From Pseudomonadota bacterium (GTDB taxonomy: Bacteria; Pseudomonadota; Gammaproteobacteria; Burkholderiales; Rhodocyclaceae): a stretch of 8,560 nucleotides of DNA. The position numbers and the translations under genes are program-made. Each line of letters starts with the position of its first letter. Position 1 is the first letter of the stretch. Positions 1 through 6,065 of the stretch are shown here, one piece after another. Below the pieces are notes generated by a model. The model ran no database searches and had not been told where the DNA came from. It was given only the letters and a program-made list of their open reading frames with translations. The stretch lies in NCBI GenBank assembly GCA_021811225.1, contig JAJZPJ010000113.1, forward strand, positions 1 to 8,560, in the 5' to 3' direction.

Positions 1-617
1 TGTCCAAGTACCGCAACGCCGGCCAGACCTGCGTCTGCGCCAACCGCCTGCTGGTGCAGGACGGCGTCTATGACGCCTTCGCCGAGAAGCTGGGCCGCGC
101 CGTGGCCAAACTCAAGGTCGGCAGCGGCCTGGAGGCGGGTGTCACGCAAGGGCCGCTGATCGACGAGGCGGCGATCGCCAAGGTCGAGGAACTGCTCGCC
201 GACGCCACCTCCAAGGGCGCCCGCATCGTCTGCGGCGGCAAGCGCCACGGGCTGGGCGGCACCTACTTCGAGCCGACCATCGTCGCCGACGTGACGCCGA
301 AGATGCGCGTCGCCCGGGAGGAGATCTTCGGGCCGGTGGCGCCGCTGTACCGCTTCAAGGACGAGGCCGAGGCGATCGCGCTGGCCAACGACACCGAGTA
401 CGGCCTGGCCGCCTACTTCTACGCCGGCAACGTCGCCCGGGTCTGGCGCGTCTCCGAGGCGCTCGAATACGGCATCGTCGGCATCAACACCGGCATCATC
501 TCGACCGAGGTGGCGCCCTTCGGCGGCATGAAGTCTTCCGGCATCGGCCGCGAGGGGTCGAAATACGGCATCGAGGAATTCCTCGAAATCAAATACCTGT
601 GCATGGGCGGCATCTGA
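1..617 (+). CDS. gabD: Succinate-semialdehyde dehydrogenase GabD, C-terminal part (5' end outside window)
   Basis: NAD(P)+-dependent oxidation of succinate semialdehyde to succinate, the last step of GABA catabolism, in the cytosol. The reading frame is open from the left edge (first whole codon at 3) to TGA 615-617, giving 204 residues, a bit under half of the usual ~480. The fragment starts just before the catalytic cysteine motif NAGQTCVCANR; the nucleophile Cys is encoded at 30-32. It then carries REEIFGP, NDTEYGLAAYFYA, the GabD-typical EYGIVGINTGIIS, APFGGMKSSGIGREGSKYG and the ending EIKYLCMGGI. From memory this matches E. coli GabD almost residue for residue in these blocks, which separates it from generic aldehyde dehydrogenases. 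The NAD-binding half and the general-base Glu lie upstream, unseen. A 17-nt gap to the transaminase suggests one operon. GTG 54 is an internal codon, not a start. Confidence 0.93.
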   Translation, partial: SKYRNAGQTCVCANRLLVQDGVYDAFAEKLGRAVAKLKVGSGLEAGVTQGPLIDEAAIAKVEELLADATSKGARIVCGGKRHGLGGTYFEPTIVADVTPKMRVAREEIFGPVAPLYRFKDEAEAIALANDTEYGLAAYFYAGNVARVWRVSEALEYGIVGINTGIISTEVAPFGGMKSSGIGREGSKYGIEEFLEIKYLCMGGI

Positions 618-624
618 GCCCGGC

Positions 625-629
625 GGAGA
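625..629 (+). promoter_or_regulatory. Ribosome binding site of the aminotransferase gene
   Basis: GGAGA lies 5 nt before ATG 635. It fixes the start there rather than at the in-frame ATG 599, which is inside gabD and has no purine-rich sequence at the right distance. Confidence 0.6.
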
Positions 630-634
630 ACCCC

Positions 635-1960
635 ATGAACCCGAGCGATCTTTCGGCCTACTGGCTGCCCTTCACCTCGAACCGCTATTTCAAGCGGCAT
701 CCGAAAATGCTGGCCTCGGCCAAGGGCGCCTACTATCGCACCGAAGACGGCCGGGAGCTGTTCGACTGCATCTCCGGCATGTGGTGCTGCCCGATCGGCC
801 ACGGCCACCCGAAGATCGCCGAGGCGATCAGGCGCCAGGCCGAGACCCTGGATTATTCGCCGGCCTTCCAGCTCGGCAATGCCGCCACCTTCCGCCTGGC
901 CGAGCGCATCGCCGAGCTGGCGCCGGCCGGACTGGACCGCGTGTTCTTCGGCAACTCCGGCTCGGAGGCGGTGGACACCGCGCTCAAGATCGCGCTCGCC
1001 TATCATCGGGTGCGCGGCGAAGCCGGACGCTTCCGCCTGATCGGCCGCGAGCGCGCCTATCACGGCGTCGGCTTCGGCGGCATCTCGGTCGGCGGCATGG
1101 CGGCCAACCGCAGGGCCTACGCCGGCGCCATGCTGCCCGGGGTCGATCACCTGCCGCACACCTGGAATCCGGCGCAGATGGCCTTCTCGCGCGGCCAGCC
1201 GACCTGGGGCGCGCACCTCGCCGAGGATCTCGAGCGGCTGGTGGCGCTGCACGACGCCTCGACCATCGCCGCGGTCATCGTCGAGCCGGTGCAGGGCTCG
1301 ACCGGCGTCCTGGTGCCGCCGCTGGGCTATCTCGAACGCCTGCGCGAGATCTGCACCCGGCACGGCATCCTCCTGATCTTCGACGAGGTGATCACCGGCT
1401 TCGGCCGGCTGGGCGCGAGTTTCGGCGCGCAGCGCCTGGGCGTCGTGCCCGACCTGATCACCTTCGCCAAGGGCGTGACCAACGGCACCATTCCGCTGGG
1501 CGGGGTCATCGTCCGGGGCGACATCTACGAGGCCTTCATGAGCGCGGAGGCGCCCGAATACGCGACCGAGCTGTTCCACGGCTACACCTACTCGGGGCAT
1601 CCGATCGCCGCCGCCGCCGGGCTCGCCGCCCTCGATCTCTACGAACAGGAGGGGCTGTTCCAGCGCGCCCGCGAACTGGAGCCGGTGCTGGAGGCGGCGG
1701 TGCATGAGCTGCGCGGCGAGCCCGGCGTGGCGGATGTGCGCAACTTCGGCCTGACCGCCGGGGTCGATCTCGAGCCCTTCCCCGGCCAGCCCGGCCTGCG
1801 CGCCTTCCGCGTGTTCGAGCACGGCTTCCAGAACGACCAGTTGTTCCGCGTCACCGGCGACACCATCGCCTTCGGGCCGCCGTTCATCTCGACTGCGGCC
1901 GAGCTCGGGCGGATGGCCGAGACGCTGCGCGCCGCGATCCGCGCGGTCAGGCCCGATTGA
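635..1960 (+). CDS. Class III PLP-dependent omega-aminotransferase (beta-alanine/GABA:pyruvate type)
   Basis: Transfers an omega-amino group to an oxo-acid acceptor, probably pyruvate, giving a semialdehyde; cytosolic, fold-type I PLP enzyme. It has 441 residues, normal for the family. Visible motifs: the family N-terminus YWLPFTSNRYFKRHP, LDYSPAFQLGN, cofactor-phosphate loop NSGSEAVDTALK (107-118), YHGVGFGGISVGG, DVIVEP-like AAVIVEPVQGSTGV, LLIFDEVITGFGR with Asp250 for the pyridine nitrogen, and TFAKGVTNG with Lys279 as the expected Schiff-base lysine. The sequence recalls Pseudomonas omega-amino acid:pyruvate aminotransferase and BauA (remembered, not searched). BauA acts on beta-alanine, but the upstream partner here is GabD rather than a malonate-semialdehyde dehydrogenase. 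GABA, or a polyamine such as putrescine, is therefore also plausible. The exact substrate cannot be read from the sequence, so no symbol is given. The start is ATG 635, supported by its ribosome binding site. Confidence 0.9.
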   Translation: MNPSDLSAYWLPFTSNRYFKRHPKMLASAKGAYYRTEDGRELFDCISGMWCCPIGHGHPKIAEAIRRQAETLDYSPAFQLGNAATFRLAERIAELAPAGLDRVFFGNSGSEAVDTALKIALAYHRVRGEAGRFRLIGRERAYHGVGFGGISVGGMAANRRAYAGAMLPGVDHLPHTWNPAQMAFSRGQPTWGAHLAEDLERLVALHDASTIAAVIVEPVQGSTGVLVPPLGYLERLREICTRHGILLIFDEVITGFGRLGASFGAQRLGVVPDLITFAKGVTNGTIPLGGVIVRGDIYEAFMSAEAPEYATELFHGYTYSGHPIAAAAGLAALDLYEQEGLFQRARELEPVLEAAVHELRGEPGVADVRNFGLTAGVDLEPFPGQPGLRAFRVFEHGFQNDQLFRVTGDTIAFGPPFISTAAELGRMAETLRAAIRAVRPD

Positions 1961-1980
1961 GCCGGACGTGATTGAGCCGG
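1955..1980 (+). repeat. 15-bp partial tandem duplication at the aminotransferase stop codon
   Basis: GATTGAGCCGG occurs at 1955-1965 and again at 1970-1980, separated by ACGT, giving a 15-bp period. The first copy contains the aminotransferase stop codon TGA (1958-1960). It looks like a small slippage duplication; no function is apparent. Confidence 0.75.
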
Positions 1981-1997
1981 CCGGCGGGTCGCCGGCC
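1979..1997 (+). other. GC-rich hairpin between aminotransferase and downstream operon
   Basis: GGCCGGCG (1979-1986) and CGCCGGCC (1990-1997) are perfect reverse complements around a 3-nt loop, an 8-bp all-GC stem. It sits 18 nt after the aminotransferase stop and just before the TATAAT box, so it could end or pause the gabD-aminotransferase transcript or stabilise its 3' end. No T-run follows (the next bases are CCCGC), so it does not meet the criteria for a factor-independent terminator. Confidence 0.5.
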
Positions 1998-2006
1998 CCC
2001 GCTTGC

Positions 2007-2012
2007 TATAAT
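2007..2012 (+). promoter_or_regulatory. Consensus -10 box (TATAAT), candidate promoter of the small-protein/miaB operon
   Basis: A perfect TATAAT occurs in otherwise very GC-rich sequence, in the gap between two functional groups of genes. The -35 position at 17-bp spacing (1984-1989) reads GCGGGT, with no resemblance to TTGACA, so an activator or a -10-dominated promoter would be needed. Initiation about 7 nt downstream would fall at about 2019, the A of the next start codon. Confidence 0.5.
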
Positions 2013-2018
2013 GGCGGC

Positions 2019-2351
2019 ATGAAACTTCTGATGTCCGTCCTGCTCGGCGCCGTTCTGTGCACCGCGACGCCGGCCGCCGATGCCCAGCAGGCGCCGGCGG
2101 CCATGGGCGTGTTCCGCACCATCCCCGCCGCGGCGCAGCGGGGCGAAATGCAGCCGCCCTGGCAGGGGCAGACCCGGATCGACGGCACCGAGCTGCGCTT
2201 CGCGCCCGGCGTCCAGATCCGCGACCAGAACAACCGCATCATCCTCTCGGACAGCATACGCCGGCCGCTGCTGGTGAAATACCTGATCGATCCCGACGGC
2301 CAGATCATCCGCGTCTGGGTGCTGACGGCAGAAGAAGCCGCCGCTCCCTGA
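2019..2351 (+). CDS. Small secreted protein of unknown function, upstream of miaB
   Basis: A 110-residue protein with a clear Sec signal peptide: Met-Lys, a hydrophobic stretch LLMSVLLGAVL, and a type I cleavage motif ADA|QQ after about residue 22. Cys14 is preceded by Leu and does not form a lipobox. The mature part of about 88 residues has RTIPAAAQRG, a central LRFAPGVQIRDQNNRIIL block and a C-terminal LVKYLIDPDGQIIRVWVLTAEE segment that looks beta-rich. I recall similar short proteins of unknown function before miaB in other betaproteobacteria, but know no assigned role; periplasmic location is inferred. An in-frame GTG at 1968 would add 17 polar residues in front of the signal peptide, so ATG 2019 is preferred. 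No properly spaced Shine-Dalgarno is present (GGCGG ends 1 nt before the ATG). The stop directly abuts the miaB ATG. Confidence 0.8.
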   Translation: MKLLMSVLLGAVLCTATPAADAQQAPAAMGVFRTIPAAAQRGEMQPPWQGQTRIDGTELRFAPGVQIRDQNNRIILSDSIRRPLLVKYLIDPDGQIIRVWVLTAEEAAAP

Positions 2352-3689
2352 ATGGCGAAGAAACTCTATATCCGCAGCTTCGGCTGCCAGATGAACGACT
2401 ACGATTCGGAGAAGATGGCCGACGTGCTCCATGCCGCCTACGGCACGGAGGCCACCGACAGTCCGGACGACGCCGACATCATCCTGTTCAATACCTGCTC
2501 GGTGCGCGAGAACGCCCAGGAGCGCGTCTTCCATCACCTGGGCCGGCTGCGGCAACTGAAGGAGGGCCGGCCCGATCTGGTGATCGGCGTCGGCGGTTGC
2601 GTCGCGAGCCAGGAGGGGGAGACGATCGTCAGGCGCGCACCCTACGTCGATGTCGTGTTCGGACCGCAGACCCTGCATCGCCTGCCGCAGCTGATCGAAG
2701 ATCGCCGTTCCAGCGGTCTGCCCCAGATCGACATCTCGTTTCCCTCGATCGAGAAGTTCGACCATCTGCCGCACGCCCGGGTCGAGGGCGGCGCGGCCTT
2801 CGTCTCGATCATGGAGGGCTGCTCCAAGTTCTGCAGCTTCTGCATCGTTCCCTATACCCGCGGCGAGGAGGTCTCGCGGCCGATCGAGGACGTGCTGACC
2901 GAGGTGGCCGGCCTGGCGGCGCAGGGCGTCAAGGAAGTCACCCTGCTCGGGCAGAACGTCAATGCCTACCGCGGCCGGCTCGCAGACGCCGAGGTCGACC
3001 TCGCCTTCCTGATCGAGACCCTGGCCGAGATGCCCGGCATCCTGCGCATCCGGTTCACCACCTCGCATCCGCGCGAGATGACCGCCCGCCTGATCGAGGT
3101 CTATGGCCGCGTGCCCAAGCTGGTCTCGCATCTGCACCTGCCGGTGCAGTCGGGTTCCGACCGCGTGCTCGCCGCGATGAAGCGCGGCTACACCGTGCTC
3201 GAATACAAGAGCATCGTCAGGAGGCTGCGCGCGGTGCGGCCGGGACTGTCGCTGTCTTCCGACTTCATCGTCGGCTTCCCCGGCGAGAGCGACGCCGACT
3301 TCGAGGCGACCCTGGAGCTGGTGGACGAGTTGGGCTTTTCCGATTCCTACAGCTTCGTCTATAGCCCGCGCCCGGGCACGCCTGCGGCGGCATTGGCCGA
3401 CGATACGTCCCGGGAGGTCAAGGAAGAACGCCTCGCGCGCCTGCAGCAGAAGATCGAGGCCCAGGACTTGGCCGCCAGGAAGCGCATGGCCGGCGGGGTC
3501 GAGCGCGTGCTGGTCGAGGGGCCCGCCCGAAAGAACCCGACGGATCTCGCCGGGCGCACAGCCTGCAACCGGGTGGTCAATTTCGCCGGTCCGGCGCGGC
3601 TGATCGGCGGCTACGCCGAGGTCGAGATCACCGCCGCGATGGCGCACACGCTGCGCGGCGAATGGCTGGAAGCCCGGGAGGACGCATGA
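2352..3689 (+). CDS. miaB: tRNA-2-methylthio-N6-dimethylallyladenosine synthase MiaB
   Basis: Radical-SAM methylthiotransferase that converts i6A37 to ms2i6A37 in tRNAs reading UNN codons. At 445 residues it is full length. The N-terminal MTTase domain (about 4-120) contains the three ligands of the auxiliary 4Fe-4S cluster: Cys12 in SFGCQMN, Cys49 in NTCSVRENA and Cys83 in GGCVAS. The radical-SAM CxxxCxxC motif is Cys157-Cys161-Cys164 in GCSKFCSFCIVPYTRG. HLPVQSGSD (262-270) and SDFIVGFPGES (303-313) are further conserved blocks, and a TRAM RNA-binding domain spans about 376-439. The NTCSVRENA motif and overall match identify MiaB rather than RimO or MtaB. ATG 2352 immediately follows the stop of the small secreted protein with no evident Shine-Dalgarno, suggesting translational coupling. 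Its stop overlaps the phoH start as ATGA. Confidence 0.97.
   Translation: MAKKLYIRSFGCQMNDYDSEKMADVLHAAYGTEATDSPDDADIILFNTCSVRENAQERVFHHLGRLRQLKEGRPDLVIGVGGCVASQEGETIVRRAPYVDVVFGPQTLHRLPQLIEDRRSSGLPQIDISFPSIEKFDHLPHARVEGGAAFVSIMEGCSKFCSFCIVPYTRGEEVSRPIEDVLTEVAGLAAQGVKEVTLLGQNVNAYRGRLADAEVDLAFLIETLAEMPGILRIRFTTSHPREMTARLIEVYGRVPKLVSHLHLPVQSGSDRVLAAMKRGYTVLEYKSIVRRLRAVRPGLSLSSDFIVGFPGESDADFEATLELVDELGFSDSYSFVYSPRPGTPAAALADDTSREVKEERLARLQQKIEAQDLAARKRMAGGVERVLVEGPARKNPTDLAGRTACNRVVNFAGPARLIGGYAEVEITAAMAHTLRGEWLEAREDA
3676..3682 (+). promoter_or_regulatory. Ribosome binding site of phoH/ybeZ
   Basis: GGGAGGA inside the last codons of miaB, with its core 4 nt before ATG 3686, is the best Shine-Dalgarno in the window. 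It selects ATG 3686 over the in-frame ATG 3662. Confidence 0.7.
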
Positions 3690-4624
3690 AGATCAGGCCG
3701 CTCGACGTGGTGCTCGACCCGGCGGACAACGCCCGCCTGGCGAATCTCTGCGGCGCGCTCGACGAGAACCTGCGCCAGATCGAGACCGCCTACGACGTGG
3801 TGGTCGGCCGGCGCGGCGAACGCTTCCGGGTCAGCGGCGCCGCCGCGCAAGCGGCGGCCGCCGCGCTGCGCCATTTCTACGAACTGGCCCAGGCGCCGCT
3901 GACCATCGACGAGGTGCAGCTCGGTCTGGTCGAACTCGCCAATCGCAGCCAGCCGGCCCAGCCGGCGCCGGGACTGCTCACCCGCAAGGCCGACCTGCAC
4001 GGCCGCACGCCGCGCCAGACGCAGTACCTGCGCCAGATCCAGGAGCACGACATCACGCTGGGCATCGGCCCGGCGGGCACCGGCAAGACCTATCTCGCGG
4101 TGGCCAGCGCGGTGGACGCCTTCGAGCGCGACCTGGTCAGCCGCATCGTCCTGACCCGGCCGGCGGTGGAGGCGGGCGAGCGCCTGGGCTTTCTGCCCGG
4201 CGACCTGTCGCAGAAGGTCGATCCCTATCTGCGCCCGCTCTACGACGCGCTCTACGACCTGATGGGCTTCGACAAGGTGGGCAAGATGTTCGAGCGCCAG
4301 GCGATCGAGGTGGCGCCGCTCGCCTACATGCGCGGGCGCACGCTGAACCACGCCTTCATCATCCTCGACGAGGCGCAGAACACCACGCCCGAGCAGATGA
4401 AGATGTTCCTGACGCGCATCGGCATCGGCGCCAAGGCGGTGATCACCGGCGACGTCACCCAGATCGACCTCGCCCGCGGCCAGAGGAGCGGCCTGATCGA
4501 GGCGCGCGAGATCCTGAAGGAAGTGCGCGGCATCGCCTTCACCGATTTTCTCGCCGAGGACGTGGTGCGTCACCCGCTGGTCGCGCGCATCGTCGCCGCC
4601 TACGAGAAGCATGAGCAGAAGTGA
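3686..4624 (+). CDS. ybeZ: PhoH-family ATPase (YbeZ)
   Basis: Predicted cytosolic P-loop ATPase, partner of the endoribonuclease YbeY, and thought to act in RNA/ribosome metabolism, possibly as a helicase-like factor. It has 312 residues. The N-terminal ~65 residues form a small alpha/beta module (ETAYDVVVGRRGERFRVSG) that may bind RNA, in a KH-like fashion by inference. The PhoH ATPase domain follows: Walker A GPAGTGKT (128-135), TRPAVEAGERLGFLPGDLSQKVDPYLRP in the middle (158-184), Walker B FIILDEAQN (224-232), and sensor-like VITGDVTQIDL (252-262). There is no PIN domain, so it is not PhoH2. The start at ATG 3686 rests on the ATGA overlap with miaB and the strong ribosome binding site. Its stop lies 14 nt inside the longest ybeY frame, matching the conserved miaB-ybeZ-ybeY-ybeX-lnt order known from E. 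coli. Confidence 0.95.
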   Translation: MKIRPLDVVLDPADNARLANLCGALDENLRQIETAYDVVVGRRGERFRVSGAAAQAAAAALRHFYELAQAPLTIDEVQLGLVELANRSQPAQPAPGLLTRKADLHGRTPRQTQYLRQIQEHDITLGIGPAGTGKTYLAVASAVDAFERDLVSRIVLTRPAVEAGERLGFLPGDLSQKVDPYLRPLYDALYDLMGFDKVGKMFERQAIEVAPLAYMRGRTLNHAFIILDEAQNTTPEQMKMFLTRIGIGAKAVITGDVTQIDLARGQRSGLIEAREILKEVRGIAFTDFLAEDVVRHPLVARIVAAYEKHEQK

Positions 4625-5204
4625 GCCGAAGCCGCGGGCTGGGCTGGCCCCGCCGCCGGGCCGCCGCGCGAAGGGCCGCCCCGAGCGCGGCGCAGCGTCA
4701 GACATGGAGTCCCGCAGGGACGAACCCCCGTCACCCCCGCCCTCGGGGCGGGGGCCGGGGGGTGGGCTCTCATTGACCGTGCAATACGCCTGCAACGATG
4801 CCGGGCTACCCTCTCGGGCACAGCTGCGCCGCTGGGTGCGCGCGGCGCAGGAGAGCGACGCGATGGTGACGATACGCTTCGTCGATGTCGACGAGGGACG
4901 GCGGCTCAACCGCGATTACCGCGGCAAGGACACCGCCACCAACGTGCTCTCCTTCCCCTATGCGCCGCCGCCGGAAATGGCCGGGGATCTGGTGCTCTGC
5001 CCGACGGTGGCGCTGGCCGAGGCAAGCGCCCAGGGCAAGACCGGGCAGGCCCACTTCGCCCATCTGGTGGTGCATGGTATGCTCCATCTACAAGGCTATG
5101 ACCATGAAACCGACGCCGATGCAGCGTCGATGGAAGAGCAGGAACGCGGGATACTCGCCCGCCTCGGCTACCCCGATCCCTACTCCGTCGCGGATGCTGC
5201 GTGA
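4611..5204 (+). CDS. ybeY: Endoribonuclease YbeY, rRNA maturation factor, with unusual N-terminal extension
   Basis: Zinc-dependent single-strand endoribonuclease of the UPF0054 family, needed for 16S rRNA 3' maturation and late 70S quality control. The HxxxHxxxxxH zinc motif is complete: His155, His159 and His165 in HGMLHLQGYDH. The family block YRGKDTATNVLSFPY (103-117) carries the conserved Arg104. The family core begins only near residue 53-55 (LSLTVQYA), leaving about 143 residues, close to the usual ~150. Residues 1-54 are a Pro/Arg/Gly-rich stretch encoded by a palindromic, extremely GC-rich element. Possible starts are ATG 4611 (197 aa, 14-nt overlap with ybeZ), ATG 4704 (166 aa), TTG 4773 (143 aa, with G-rich Shine-Dalgarno-like sequence 6 nt upstream) and GTG 4779. 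I chose 4611 because overlapping starts are the rule in this operon and the frame stays open throughout. The function is firm; the start is uncertain. Confidence 0.9.
   Translation: MSRSEPKPRAGLAPPPGRRAKGRPERGAASDMESRRDEPPSPPPSGRGPGGGLSLTVQYACNDAGLPSRAQLRRWVRAAQESDAMVTIRFVDVDEGRRLNRDYRGKDTATNVLSFPYAPPPEMAGDLVLCPTVALAEASAQGKTGQAHFAHLVVHGMLHLQGYDHETDADAASMEEQERGILARLGYPDPYSVADAA
4709..4763 (+). repeat. Cluster of inverted repeats (REP/palindromic-element-like) at the 5' end of ybeY
   Basis: Three dyads sit side by side or nested: GTCCC-GCA-GGGAC (4709-4721), a perfect 9-bp stem CCCCCGCCC-TCG-GGGCGGGGG (4734-4754), and an outer arm ACCCCC (4724-4729) pairing with GGGGGT (4758-4763) around it. 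Just upstream, GGGCCGCC is directly repeated at 4658-4665 and 4673-4680. The composition and nested dyads resemble intergenic palindromic repeats scattered in many proteobacterial genomes, but copy number cannot be judged from one window. The element probably extends over roughly 4630-4770 and is translated if ybeY starts at ATG 4611. Confidence 0.65.
4745..4766 (+). other. G-quadruplex-forming motif upstream of the ybeY core
   Basis: Four runs of 4, 5, 6 and 3 G are separated by loops of only 1, 2 and 1 nt (G4745-4748, G4750-4754, G4757-4762, G4764-4766) on the coding strand, so the mRNA carries it too. It overlaps the 3' arm of the 9-bp hairpin, so the two structures are mutually exclusive. 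It ends 6 nt before TTG 4773. Folding is predicted from the pattern only. Confidence 0.6.
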
Positions 5205-5228
5205 CCGCCGCTGATCAAACCTGACCCT

Positions 5229-6065
5229 ATGGAAGCTCCCAGTCGTCCCACCCTGTTCGAGCGGCTCTCTGCCCTGCTGACGCGCGCGCCGGAAGACCGC
5301 GAGCAACTGCTCGAACTGCTGCACACCGCTTTCGAACGCAACCTGCTCGATGCCGACGCGCTGTCGATCATCGAGGGCGCGCTCTCGGTGTCCGACATCC
5401 AGGTGCGCGAGATCATGGTGCCGCGCGCCCAGATGGACGTCGTCGACATCGCGGACACGCCGGAGAAGATCACCGAGTTCGCCATCGAGGCGGCGCACTC
5501 GCGCTTTCCGGTGATCGGCGAGAACCGCGACGACGTGATCGGCATATTGCTCGCCAAGGATCTGCTGCGCTATTTCGCCGGCAAGGAATTCGACCTGCGC
5601 GACACCCTGAGGCCGGCGGTGTTCATTCCGGAGTCGAAGCGGCTCAACGTCCTGCTGCGCGAGTTCCGCGTCTCGCGCAACCACATGGCGATCGTGGTGG
5701 ACGAATACGGCGGCGTCGCCGGCCTGGTGACCATCGAGGACGTGCTCGAGCAGATCGTCGGCGACATCGAGGACGAGTACGACTTCGACGAGGCCGCCGA
5801 CAACATCGTGCTCGACAACTCCGGCCGCTATCGGGTCAAGGCCGCCACCGAGATCGCCGATTTCAACGCCGCCTTCGGCACCGATTTCTCGGACGAAGAG
5901 CTGGACACCCTGGGCGGTCTGGTCATCCGGCAGTTGGGCCGCCTGCCCAAGCGCGGCGAGACGCTGCAGTTGGGCGGCCTGCGCATCCAGGTGCTGCGCG
6001 CCGACAGCCGGCGCGTGCATACGCTGCTGGTCGATCCGCAGCGCGCCATCGCGCTTGATGAGTAG
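5229..6065 (+). CDS. corC: CorC/YbeX family CBS-domain protein (Mg2+/Co2+ homeostasis)
   Basis: Soluble cytosolic protein of 278 residues, a little shorter than E. coli YbeX (~290). Order: an N-terminal helical part with EDREQLLELLHTAFERNLLDADALSIIEGALSVSD, two CBS domains (about 62-120, starting REIMVPRAQMDVV, and about 127-184, with NHMAIVVDEYGGVAGLVTIEDVLEQIVGDIEDE), and a C-terminal CorC_HlyC domain (about 196-275) ending RRVHTLLVDPQ. There is no membrane-spanning DUF21 domain, so it is the short CorC/YbeX type rather than an integral-membrane CorB/MgpA type. Family members are linked to Mg2+/Co2+ export, and YbeX has also been tied to ribosome homeostasis, which fits its place beside ybeY. 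It follows ybeY after 24 nt in the same frame. No Shine-Dalgarno is visible before ATG 5229, but no other start fits. Confidence 0.93.
   Translation: MEAPSRPTLFERLSALLTRAPEDREQLLELLHTAFERNLLDADALSIIEGALSVSDIQVREIMVPRAQMDVVDIADTPEKITEFAIEAAHSRFPVIGENRDDVIGILLAKDLLRYFAGKEFDLRDTLRPAVFIPESKRLNVLLREFRVSRNHMAIVVDEYGGVAGLVTIEDVLEQIVGDIEDEYDFDEAADNIVLDNSGRYRVKAATEIADFNAAFGTDFSDEELDTLGGLVIRQLGRLPKRGETLQLGGLRIQVLRADSRRVHTLLVDPQRAIALDE

Noticed and set aside
1968..2018. GTG 1968 as the start of the small secreted protein
   Set aside because: It would place 17 polar residues before an otherwise canonical signal peptide and would have to be read through the 8-bp GC hairpin.
1947..3647. Very long antisense open frame opposite the small secreted protein gene and miaB (566 codons), and similar ones at 419-1822, 3611-4909, 5088-6020, 5923-7632 and 7328-8548
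   Set aside because: They lie opposite clearly identified genes. Their translations are rich in Arg, Gly, Ala, Gln and His with no domain pattern, the usual effect of strong GC bias at third codon positions.
4704..4706. ATG 4704 as the ybeY start
   Set aside because: No Shine-Dalgarno, and it lies inside the palindromic element, 23 codons before the family core. Kept as a possibility in the ybeY entry but not preferred.
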